DNA of 64,000 nt, from the NCBI RefSeq assembly GCF_003144095.1, contig NZ_NSKH01000002.1:259024-323023 (forward strand). The letters run 5' to 3'. Positions within the stretch are counted from its first letter, which is position 1; every line of letters starts with the position of its first letter. This document shows positions 55,359 to 63,108 of this stretch, piece by piece. Under the pieces are notes generated by a model. The model was not told the origin of the DNA and did not search any database. It saw only the letters and a program-made list of their open reading frames with translations. The position numbers and the translations under genes are program-made. Source of the stretch: Streptomyces sp. ICBB 8177. GTDB taxonomy: Bacteria; Actinomycetota; Actinomycetes; Streptomycetales; Streptomycetaceae.

Positions 55359-57173
55359 GTGATGCACAGCGGACAGGGAGACGAGGCGTCGGAGAACACC
55401 TACCGGCCGATGCCGCTCCCGGACGAGCCGCGCCCGCCGGCGGCCTCGGAGGTCCGGCAGGGCGTGGTGTTCCCCGCGCACGGCGACCCCTGGCAGCCGC
55501 CCGCCGAGGACCGCTGGGCCCAGCCCGGCGCCGATGCGACGCGACCCGTCGCACCGGCCGCGCAGCCCGCGGCCGGCCAGCCGTGGGGCGAACAGCGGCC
55601 GATGCCGCCGCAGGCCGACGACAGCGCCGAGGCGACGCGACTGCTGACGCCGTACGGATCCGGCACGCAGGCGGGCGCCCCGCAGCAGCAGGGCTTCGGC
55701 GCCGTCCCCTCGGCTCCTGCGGCCCCGGGCTTCGGCGAGCCGCAGGGCTACGTCCAGCTGGGCCACCCCGGCCAGCCGTCGTACACCGGACAGCCCGAGC
55801 ACTTCCCGCAGGGTGGCCACTCCGCCCAGCCGCAGCACCCCGGCCACGCGGCCCCCGGCGCCGCGTACGGCGACCCCTACGGCGGCGTCCCGCGGCCCGG
55901 CTCGGGCGACTCGGAGAAGACCCAGCTCATCCCGCCGTACACCCAGCACCCGTTGCCGCCCCTCGACGGCCCGTCGCACGCGGGCGGGGACGCGGGCGAC
56001 GGGGACAAGACGCAGCTGATGGCGCCCTACCGCCAGCCGGCCGCCGCGCTGCCCGCCCAGCCGGAGGAACTGCGGCAGCCGCTGCCGCCCGAGCAGAGCT
56101 TCGCCGCGCCCGTCCCGCCGCTGCCGCAGGGCCCGCCGCCCGCCGGAGCACGGCCCCCGGCCGCCGCCGAGCCGCCGATGCCCGGCACCGCCCCCTACGC
56201 CATCCGCCCCGGAACGCCGGACGAGCATCCGCCGCCCGCGTACGGGAGCGAGCCCGCCCCGGTCGAGCCGACCCAGCAGCTCCCGCGCTTCACCGACTCC
56301 TGGGACCAGGGGCCCCAGGGGCAGGGCGGCGCGGGCTTCGGCGCCGAGGGGCAGGGCCAGGTCGCACCCGACGACGACTACGACTACCTCTACCGCCGCG
56401 AGGACGAGCCGCCCCGGCAACCCGCCCCGCAGGCCCCGCCTGCCGCGTACGACAGGACGCCCGGCTACGGCGGCCCGCGTGACGTCGACCCGGGCGCGAA
56501 CCGCTATGACGGCGGCGGGTACGACGCGTCGCGGTACGCCGACGGGCCGCGCCGCAAGAAGCCGTCACCTGCCGTGCTGGTCGGCGTGGGCGTCGCGGTG
56601 CTCGCGGTCGTGGGCGTCGGCGCGGGCGCGCTGCTCAGCGGCGGCGGCAGCGGCAAGGACCAGCAGCCCGCCGGCGCGACCTCGTCGGCCGCCGCGGGCT
56701 CGGCGGGCCGAAGCGACACCGCGCAGGCGCAGGCCAAGCAGCTCGACGGGCTGCTCCAGACCAGCGACGGCAGCCGTACCGCGGTCATCAACGCCGTGGC
56801 CTCCATCAAGACCTGCTCCAACCTCGGCACCTCGGCCTCCGACCTGCGAACCGCCGCCGGTCAGCGCGGCGACCTGGTGACCAAGCTGTCCCAGCTGGAC
56901 CTCGGCCAACTGCCCAACCACGCCGAGCTGGTCAGCCAGCTGACCATCGCGTGGAAGGCGTCGGCGGCGGCCGACAAGCACTACGCCGCCTGGGCCGACG
57001 AGGTCGCGGGCAAGAAGGGCTGCCAGAAGGGCCACGCCAAGAACACCGTGGAAGCCCAGCGCGGCAACGTCTCCAGCGGTGAGGCGACGCTCGCGAAGAA
57101 GCGCGCGGCCGACCTGTGGAACCCGATCGCCCAGCGCTACGGGCTCACCCAGCGCCAGTACACGCAGCTGTAG
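55359..57173 (+). CDS. Pro-rich membrane-anchored protein with repeated Thr motifs
   Basis: 604 residues. Residues 1-400 are disordered and rich in Pro, Gln and Gly, carrying repeated motifs AEATRLLTPYGSG (near 89), SEKTQLIPPYTQ (near 187), GDKTQLMAPYRQ (near 220) and PTQQLPRFTD (near 307). One membrane helix (about 405-425, VLVGVGVAVLAVVGVGAGALL) leads to an extracellular helical domain of about 170 residues with two Cys (IKTCSNL, KKGCQKG). The TQL/TRL motifs look like Ser/Thr kinase or FHA-binding sites. Start is GTG at 55359 or ATG at 55362. Confidence 0.75.
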   Translation: MMHSGQGDEASENTYRPMPLPDEPRPPAASEVRQGVVFPAHGDPWQPPAEDRWAQPGADATRPVAPAAQPAAGQPWGEQRPMPPQADDSAEATRLLTPYGSGTQAGAPQQQGFGAVPSAPAAPGFGEPQGYVQLGHPGQPSYTGQPEHFPQGGHSAQPQHPGHAAPGAAYGDPYGGVPRPGSGDSEKTQLIPPYTQHPLPPLDGPSHAGGDAGDGDKTQLMAPYRQPAAALPAQPEELRQPLPPEQSFAAPVPPLPQGPPPAGARPPAAAEPPMPGTAPYAIRPGTPDEHPPPAYGSEPAPVEPTQQLPRFTDSWDQGPQGQGGAGFGAEGQGQVAPDDDYDYLYRREDEPPRQPAPQAPPAAYDRTPGYGGPRDVDPGANRYDGGGYDASRYADGPRRKKPSPAVLVGVGVAVLAVVGVGAGALLSGGGSGKDQQPAGATSSAAAGSAGRSDTAQAQAKQLDGLLQTSDGSRTAVINAVASIKTCSNLGTSASDLRTAAGQRGDLVTKLSQLDLGQLPNHAELVSQLTIAWKASAAADKHYAAWADEVAGKKGCQKGHAKNTVEAQRGNVSSGEATLAKKRAADLWNPIAQRYGLTQRQYTQL

Positions 57174-57264
57174 CCGACGCCCGCGGAGGCGGCCGTGAGG
57201 CCCTGGGACCGTCAGGCCCCGGTTGGAGTGCCAGGGCCGCCCCCGGGAACGGCCAGAGGCCCCG

Positions 57265-57291
57265 CCGGAAGCGGTCAGGAGCCGCTTCCGG
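57265..57291. terminator. 10-bp stem at the end of the convergent pair
   Basis: CCGGAAGCGG (57265-57274) pairs with CCGCTTCCGG (57282-57291) around a 7-nt loop. The stem spans the stop codon of the binding-protein gene, so it would act near the very end of that message as well as for the + strand gene. Confidence 0.5.
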
Positions 57292-58522
57292 GCGTCGGCC
57301 GGTCAAGCGTGGTCCGCAGGTCGACGAAGCCGCCCTTGCCGAACCCCGTCAACTCCCCGTCCCGCACGACCTGATACGTCACGTCGGGGTTGACCATGCG
57401 CGGATAGTTGGGCACGCCGAGCTGGTCCGCGTAGCGCCAGCCGAGCGGCGGGGTCAGGCCGCCGGTCGACAGGCCGTGCGCGTGGTCGAGCGCGTCGTGC
57501 ACGGTCTGCGCGGTGACCGGGCCGTGCCCCAGGGAGCGCACGACGGCGGCGAACACGGTGTACGCGATCCAGGTGGTCTCCGCGCCGGGGTCGGCCACGT
57601 CGATGCGGGTGTCGCCGAAGGCATAGCGGTTGACCGCGTCCCGCATCGCGTTCCACGCCGGATCGCTCGCGGGCGGGTACCAGCTCGTCGCGTACGCGCC
57701 CTCCAGCGGACTGTCCGCGCCGCCGGTGCTGTCCAGCAGTGACTGCTCGACGCTGCCGAGCACCGACGCGGTGCGCACCCCGGCCTGGTCGCCCAGCCGC
57801 CGGAAGGAGTCGAAGAACGTGCCGGTGCCGTCGCCCATGACGGCCGTCACGCAGCGCCCGGGCTCGTCGCCGCCGACCGCGGTGGCGGCCGCCGCCGAGT
57901 AGTCGGTGGCGGTCTCCGGGGCCCGCACGTCCAGCGCGGGCCCGTGGCCGAGCGAGGCGAGCCCCGCGTCGAGGAACTCCGGGTACTGGTCGCCGGTCGC
58001 GGTGTCGGGACGCACCAGCGCGATGCTGCGGCACACCCCGGCCAGCTGCCGCCCGTTGCCCGCGAGCAGCGCGGGGGCGCCGCCGTTGACGGGGTACGAC
58101 AGCGGGCTGGTGAACTCCTCCGGCGCGACGCCGTAGCCGCCGAGGTACGGGATGCCGGCGACCTCCAGATCGCCCATGAAGCTGGTGCCGTACTGGCTGT
58201 AGGAACCGACGACGGCGACCGCCTTGGCGTCGACGGCGGTCTGGGCGCACTGCTGGGCGCGGATCAGGTCGTTGTGCTCGTCGCAGGTGAGGACCTTCAA
58301 CGGGCGCCCGTCCAGGCCGCCCTGGGCGTTGACCATGCGCGCGTACGCCTGCGCCATGGCGGGCATGCCGGGCATGTTGGTGGAGTTGGTGTTCTGCGGC
58401 GCCCAGGTCATCACGACGATCGGATCGTGGGACTGCCCGGAGAGCCCCGGGACGACCCCGCAGGCCGTCAGCAGTAACGACGCCACCGCGCCCAGGGCAC
58501 CACACCGTACGTACCGCCTCAT
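57275..58522 (-). CDS. Branched-chain amino acid type ABC substrate-binding lipoprotein
   Basis: 415 residues. Signal peptide with lipobox LLTAC (Cys21). The mature protein has the type I periplasmic-binding fold of the LivJ/Peripla_BP_6 family (VNAQGGLDGRPLKVLTCDEH near 65, AVAVVGSYSQYGTSF near 100). No permease or ATPase genes are adjacent, so it may be an orphan receptor or work with a distant transporter. The ligand is unknown. Confidence 0.82.
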   Translation of the reverse strand: MRRYVRCGALGAVASLLLTACGVVPGLSGQSHDPIVVMTWAPQNTNSTNMPGMPAMAQAYARMVNAQGGLDGRPLKVLTCDEHNDLIRAQQCAQTAVDAKAVAVVGSYSQYGTSFMGDLEVAGIPYLGGYGVAPEEFTSPLSYPVNGGAPALLAGNGRQLAGVCRSIALVRPDTATGDQYPEFLDAGLASLGHGPALDVRAPETATDYSAAAATAVGGDEPGRCVTAVMGDGTGTFFDSFRRLGDQAGVRTASVLGSVEQSLLDSTGGADSPLEGAYATSWYPPASDPAWNAMRDAVNRYAFGDTRIDVADPGAETTWIAYTVFAAVVRSLGHGPVTAQTVHDALDHAHGLSTGGLTPPLGWRYADQLGVPNYPRMVNPDVTYQVVRDGELTGFGKGGFVDLRTTLDRPTPGSGS

Positions 58523-58758
58523 GGGCCCCTACGGTCCACTGCGGCGGTCAACGTATGCGTGACCGAACGGCAACGGGGGGTGACGGAGGAGTGAACAGGC
58601 CGTGCGGCCCGTGTCGTACGAGGTCGGCGGGGGTGGCCGCGTCCCGGGCCCCGAGGTCCCGGGCGGCGGGGGCGTGGAAGCAGTACGTACGATCGATGAC
58701 CGTGCACAGTTCGGAGAAGTCTTCCCGCCGGGGCGCCCGCTCCTCCACGATGGGGCGT

Positions 58759-59196
58759 ATGCCGCTCAACGACATGCCCTGGTGGCGCTGGCGCAGCAAC
58801 GTGCGCTCCGCGCTGCACATGATCAGCGACCCGGTCTTCCAGCAGGACTGCTGGCTGGCCGGCCGCCCCGGCTACGGGGACGTGACCGACGCCGTCTACC
58901 GGCTGGTCGAGGACACCTGGCTGGACAACTGGTCGGCCGAGAAGTACGTCGGGACGATCTTCCGCGACGCGGCGGAGGCCGTGGTGGTGGACGCCGCCGT
59001 GCTGCGGGTGCTGCGCGTGCTGCACGGCGTGGGCGCGGACGCGCCGGTGCGGGTCTACCTGGAGCACCCCGACTGGCCGGAGGCGGTGCGCGCGGCCCGC
59101 GAGGCGCACGTGATGCTGGCCGGCAACGACGAGGACGACGTGGACGCCCCGCCGCGCTCGCTGGACGTGCTGGCGATCTACACACGGTCGGCGTGA
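58759..59196 (+). CDS. Conserved streptomycete protein of unknown function
   Basis: 145 residues beginning MPLNDMPWWRWRSNVRSALH, with YGDVTDAVYRLVEDTWLDNW (about 39-58) and SAEKYVGTIFRDAAEA. It is helical and Trp-rich and well conserved in streptomycetes as I recall, with no assigned role. ATG at 58759 is chosen; ATG at 58750 adds MGR. It precedes purU by 94 nt on the same strand. Confidence 0.7.
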   Translation: MPLNDMPWWRWRSNVRSALHMISDPVFQQDCWLAGRPGYGDVTDAVYRLVEDTWLDNWSAEKYVGTIFRDAAEAVVVDAAVLRVLRVLHGVGADAPVRVYLEHPDWPEAVRAAREAHVMLAGNDEDDVDAPPRSLDVLAIYTRSA

Positions 59197-59290
59197 GGCA
59201 CGCCGGGCCGGTGCCCACGGCGGGGCCGGGGCGGGTCTCGGTACCCGGACGAGGTGGGGCCCGTACGGGTGGATGTGCGAGGCTGGTGCG

Positions 59291-60157
59291 GTGACCGATG
59301 CGCAATACGTCCTGACGCTGTCCTGCCCCGACAAGCAGGGAATCGTCCACGCCGTCTCCAGCTACCTGTTCATGACCGGCTGCAACATCGTGGACAGCCA
59401 GCAGTTCGGCGACCAGGACACCGGTCTGTTCTTCATGCGCGTCCACTTCTCCGCCGAGGTCGGCACCGACGCGGAGGCCGGCACCGAGAAGCTGCGCGCC
59501 AGCTTCGCGGCGATCGCGGACAGCTTCCAGATGGACTGGAGCATCCACCCGGCCGACCAGAAGATGCGCGTGCTGATCATGGTCAGCAAGTTCGGCCACT
59601 GCCTCAACGACCTGCTCTTCCGCGCCTCCATCGACGCGCTGCCGGTCGAGATCGCCGCGGTCGTCTCCAACCACGAGGACTTCCGCGAACTCGTCGGTTC
59701 CTACGGCGTCCCGTTCCGGCACATCCCGGTGACGAAGGAGACCAAGGCGGAGGCGGAGGCGCAGCTGCTGCACATCGTCGAGGAGGAGGGCGTGGACCTG
59801 GTGGTGCTCGCCCGCTACATGCAGGTGCTCTCCGACGACCTGTGCAAGCGGCTGTCCGGGCGCATCATCAACATCCACCACTCGTTCCTGCCGAGCTTCA
59901 AGGGCGCCAAGCCCTACCACCAGGCGCACGCGCGCGGCGTCAAGCTCATCGGCGCGACCGCGCACTACGTGACGGCGGACCTCGACGAGGGCCCCATCAT
60001 CGAGCAGGAGGTCGAGCGCGTCGGCCACGGGGTGACCCCCGAGCAACTGGTCGCCGTCGGCCGCGACGTGGAGTGCCAGGCGCTGGCCCGCGCGGTCAAG
60101 TGGCACAGCGAGCACCGGGTGCTGCTCAACGGGCGCCGCACGGTGGTCTTCCCGTAG
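59291..60157 (+). CDS. purU: Formyltetrahydrofolate deformylase
   Basis: 288 residues. N-terminal ACT domain (1-80, SCPDKQGIVHAVSSYL) and C-terminal formyl-transferase fold. Catalytic residues fall in INIHHSFLPSFKGAKPY (about 195-211, Asn and His) and DLDEGPIIEQ (Asp, near 236). It hydrolyses 10-formyl-THF to THF and formate, balancing one-carbon units. GTG at 59291 is chosen since the ACT strand begins directly after it. The stop codon lies in the first unit of the tandem repeat at 60154. Confidence 0.95.
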   Translation: MTDAQYVLTLSCPDKQGIVHAVSSYLFMTGCNIVDSQQFGDQDTGLFFMRVHFSAEVGTDAEAGTEKLRASFAAIADSFQMDWSIHPADQKMRVLIMVSKFGHCLNDLLFRASIDALPVEIAAVVSNHEDFRELVGSYGVPFRHIPVTKETKAEAEAQLLHIVEEEGVDLVVLARYMQVLSDDLCKRLSGRIINIHHSFLPSFKGAKPYHQAHARGVKLIGATAHYVTADLDEGPIIEQEVERVGHGVTPEQLVAVGRDVECQALARAVKWHSEHRVLLNGRRTVVFP

Positions 60158-60212
60158 CGGGACGGTCGTCCTGTAGCGCGGGACCGTCTTCCTGTAGCGC
60201 GGGACGGTCCTC
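60154..60212. repeat. Three 19-21 nt direct repeats starting at the purU stop codon
   Basis: Units start at 60154, 60173 and 60194 with GTAGCG(CG)GGAC; the first GTAG contains the purU stop. The middle unit has GACCGTC where its neighbours have GACGGTC, so adjacent units are complementary and can form a 7-bp hairpin (60161-60167 with 60182-60188, or 60182-60188 with 60203-60209). Confidence 0.8.
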
Positions 60213-60240
60213 GGGCCGCGGTCTCACCTGACGCGCGAGG

Positions 60241-61686
60241 TCACATGCGGGACATGCCCGCCGCCGCTGCCAGTACGTCGCTGATCACGGCGCGGTCGCC
60301 CTCCTGGCCCGCCGCCAGGTCCTGCGGGCTGCGGTGGCCCGCGGTCAGCTGGCAGAACTCCACGCCGTCCAGCGCGACGTGCGCCACGCTCCCGGCCGCC
60401 GTGCCCACCGCCGCCGGGGAGTCCAGCGGGATGTACCAGTCGCCACCGCCCGCCCCCTCGACCTCCAGGTGCAGGGACCGGCCCGGCGCGCCCGCCGCGA
60501 CCAGCCGGGTGGGCGAGACCGCGAGCCCCGCCCTGCGGCGCCCCGCCAGGACCGCGGGCAGGGTGCGCGCCGCGAGGTCGATCATGCGGTGCAGATGACG
60601 CGGCGCGGGCGGGCCGTAGGGGTAGGCGACGGCCTCCGCGATGTCGCCCGCGTGGATCCAGCACTCGTACGCCCGGTCCACGAACGCGTCCCGCAGCGGA
60701 AGCCGCGCCGGCCCGTAGGGCACGTCGAGGCCTCCGGCCGCGCGGCCCGCGAACGACACCGTGCGCAGCAGCGCGTGCCCCTGCTCGCGCCAGGTGTCGT
60801 GGACCTCGGCGGGCGACCGGTCGCCGAAGCGGTACCAGTACTCCTTGGTCCGTTCCTCCGGGTCGATCGGGTCCCGCGCGCCGGTGCCCAGTGGTTCGCT
60901 CATGCCGAGCGCGGCGGCTATGAGCCCGTCGACGGCGGTGAGATGACCGATCACCTCGGCGACCGTGACGTCGCACGAACCGTCGTGCCACTCCAGGCGC
61001 ACCGACGCGTTCCAGTCGCCGCTGCCCAGATCGCGCAGGAGCGCGTCGAGCCGCGCGGTCTCCGCGTCGTACGGACCGGCCCACTCCGGCACGGGGACGC
61101 GGGCCGGACGGCGCCCCAGGCAGTTCTCCAGCACCCGGGCACGCAGCAGCGGGTCGAGGTCCAACGGGTCCTCGGGGCGCAGCAGTTCGACCGCGTTGCG
61201 CAGCCGCAGCGCCTCGTCCGCGCACAACGCGCAGTCGGTCAGGTGGGCCTCGACCGCGGCGGTCTCCTCGGGCGAGCAGGCCGACAGCGCCCAGGCACCG
61301 AGCAGCGATTTGAGCGTGGCGTGGTCGTAGGAGGGCACCGGCGTCACCGGAGGCACCGGCGCGGGCCCGAGCGGCCGGTCCTCCGCGGCGCCCCGCGGCA
61401 GCGGCACCCGGGGCAGCGGTCTGCCGGGCGGAACGGGCCGTGTGGAACCGCCGACCTCCCGCCGCGCCCCGCCGTCGTGCGGGCCGTCGTAAGGCCCCGG
61501 GGCGTCGTAACCGCCCCCGTACGCGCTGCCGTTGCCGCCGTACGCGCTGCCGCGGTACGGGTTGCCGCTCCCGTCGTGGCCGGTGTCGTCGGCGGGGGTG
61601 CCGTGGTCGTCCCGGCGGCCTGAGCGGTCGGGTTCGTCCGGGCCCTCGGGACCGCGGGGATCGTCGGGGCCGTGGGAGCCGGTCAC
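60241..61686 (-). CDS. Zinc-finger anti-sigma factor fused to a mycothiol-dependent-isomerase-like domain
   Basis: About 481 residues. A disordered N-terminus (1-120; Gly/Pro/Asp-rich) precedes a ZAS-type zinc finger, HLTDCALC, near residue 172 (HxxxCxxC), the hallmark of anti-sigma factors. The C-terminal half (about 235-480) is an MDMPI/DinB-like domain (LEWHDGSCDVTVAEVIGHLT near 250, YECWIHAGDIAEAV near 350). GTG at 61686 overlaps the sigma gene stop as GTGA, showing translational coupling. No membrane span was seen, so it probably acts in the cytoplasm. Confidence 0.82.
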   Translation of the reverse strand: MTGSHGPDDPRGPEGPDEPDRSGRRDDHGTPADDTGHDGSGNPYRGSAYGGNGSAYGGGYDAPGPYDGPHDGGARREVGGSTRPVPPGRPLPRVPLPRGAAEDRPLGPAPVPPVTPVPSYDHATLKSLLGAWALSACSPEETAAVEAHLTDCALCADEALRLRNAVELLRPEDPLDLDPLLRARVLENCLGRRPARVPVPEWAGPYDAETARLDALLRDLGSGDWNASVRLEWHDGSCDVTVAEVIGHLTAVDGLIAAALGMSEPLGTGARDPIDPEERTKEYWYRFGDRSPAEVHDTWREQGHALLRTVSFAGRAAGGLDVPYGPARLPLRDAFVDRAYECWIHAGDIAEAVAYPYGPPAPRHLHRMIDLAARTLPAVLAGRRRAGLAVSPTRLVAAGAPGRSLHLEVEGAGGGDWYIPLDSPAAVGTAAGSVAHVALDGVEFCQLTAGHRSPQDLAAGQEGDRAVISDVLAAAAGMSRM

Positions 61687-62243
61687 CTGGTGCCGCCGTG
61701 GTGCTCGTGCTGGATCGCGGTGGACAGCATCTGCAGGCCCAGCCGCATCCTGCGGCGCGCCTCCACCTCGGTGAGCCCGAGTTCGTGCGCGGCCTGCCGG
61801 TAGTCGCGCCGCTGGAGGTAGGCGAGGTCGAGCGCCGCGCGGATGGACGAGGGCATGGAGTCGCGGATGAAGTCGGCGCGGGCCGCGGTGTTGGCCTCCC
61901 GGACGCGTTCCTCGAACTGCTCGGAGATCCGCTCGCCACCCGACGCGACGCGCTCCGCCTCGCAACTGCGCAGCTTGCCGACCGCCTGGCGCTGGGTGAG
62001 TGTGGCGATCCAGGAACGCATGTTGCCGTCCTTGGGGTCGTACGCGTCGGGGTTCTCCCAGATGTAGCCGAAGACCTCGCGCGTGATCAGGTCGGCCGCC
62101 TCCTCGTCCCCCATGACGCGGTGGGCGAGTCCGTGGACCAGCGCCGCGAAGCGGTCGTACAGCTCGCCGAGCGCGGCCTCCTCGCCGCGGGCGAGCCGCT
62201 GCTGCATCTTGCGGTCCCAGCGTGGTGGTGCGGGCGCTGCCAT
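61683..62243 (-). CDS. ECF-like RNA polymerase sigma factor
   Basis: 186 residues. Region 2 (ALGELYDRFAALVHGLAHRV, about 24-43, and REVFGYIWENPDAYD, about 55-69; MRSWIATLTQRQAVGKLR, about 75-92) and region 4 (AALDLAYLQRRDYRQAAHEL near 140, EVEARRRMRLGLQML near 164) are present. The ATG at 62243 has AAAGGACGG upstream and is preferred to upstream in-frame ATGs. It is co-transcribed with its anti-sigma gene and is divergent from the STAS gene. Confidence 0.88.
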   Translation of the reverse strand: MAAPAPPRWDRKMQQRLARGEEAALGELYDRFAALVHGLAHRVMGDEEAADLITREVFGYIWENPDAYDPKDGNMRSWIATLTQRQAVGKLRSCEAERVASGGERISEQFEERVREANTAARADFIRDSMPSSIRAALDLAYLQRRDYRQAAHELGLTEVEARRRMRLGLQMLSTAIQHEHHGGTR

Positions 62244-62624
62244 CCGGCCGTCCTTTCTCGGCTCCCCGCTTCCGTGCCCGGTACCGGTCGGCGTAACCGT
62301 GCGCGTCGTCATCCGCACCGCCCCGCCTGCCCGTCCTTGCCAGTCAGTGCTCGTCCGTCCTTGCCGTACCCGTCGAATGTATCGGCCGGGTCCGACGGAG
62401 TGCGCCCCTTTGCATCAAGCGACAACCGAACGGTTTCGGGTTCTTGCCCAGGGTGAACGTTTCGGGCGATGTGTCGGGTGGGTGTGAACGGGGGATTGCG
62501 GGGAAGGGATCGCCGTCACTCGCGCGACGGGGCGGCATCGTGACAGCGTGCCGCCGTCCCGTCACGCGCGGACCGAGGGCGCGGCCCCGGAACACCCGGA
62601 GAACGGAAAGGGGCTGCGTAGCCA
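62244..62624. other. Divergent region between sigma factor and STAS genes
   Basis: 381 bases without a gene. GAACGGTTTCGGG (62428-62440) and GAACGTTTCGGG (62455-62466) form a direct repeat 27 bases apart, in the AT-richest part of the gap. Such GAAC-containing repeats suit ECF-type -35 elements, which would allow autoregulation. Confidence 0.4.
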
Positions 62625-62999
62625 GTGGCGTTGAGGGTGGAGACGACCGAGCGAAGCGGCTGGACCGTACTGCTCGTCACCGGCGAACTGGACCTCGTGA
62701 CCTCGCCGGGGGTGCGACAGCAGGTGCACGAGGCGGTCGCGGCGGGACGGCGCGACCTCGTACTCGACCTGTCCGGGGTGCGGTTCTGCGACTCCAGCGG
62801 GGTCGGCGTGCTGATCGCCGCGCGACGGCTGATGCGTTCGTGCGCGGGCCGGCTGCGGATCGTGCTGCCCGCGCAGGGCGCCGCGGACGGCTCGCACGTC
62901 AACCGGGTGCTGGCGGCGCTCGGCGTACGGCGGCTGTTCGAGGTCTTCGCCGACGTCGACACGGCGGTGGAGGAGAACGCGCGACCGCTTTCTGCGTAG
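62625..62999 (+). CDS. STAS domain anti-sigma factor antagonist
   Basis: 124 residues, one STAS domain with the signature VLDLSGVRFCDSSGVGVLI (about 47-65); Ser58 or Ser59 in CDSSG is the usual phosphorylated residue. Such proteins bind an anti-sigma kinase when unphosphorylated and so free a sigma factor. The adjacent zinc-finger anti-sigma has no kinase domain, so the partner may be elsewhere. GTG at 62625 follows AAAGGGG. Confidence 0.88.
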   Translation: MALRVETTERSGWTVLLVTGELDLVTSPGVRQQVHEAVAAGRRDLVLDLSGVRFCDSSGVGVLIAARRLMRSCAGRLRIVLPAQGAADGSHVNRVLAALGVRRLFEVFADVDTAVEENARPLSA

Positions 63000-63108
63000 G
63001 GGTCGTGTCCTGGCCGCCCGACGGATGGCATGGTCAGCGGGAGCGTGCGGTCGGCGGATCGCGTGGAGCCGGCACGCGGTCGGGGCCGCGCCCGCCCGGG
63101 CGGCGGGC

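Noticed and set aside
58548-58820. 90-codon minus-strand frame starting inside the 145-residue protein gene
   Set aside because: It overlaps a better supported gene in antisense and has no recognisable features.
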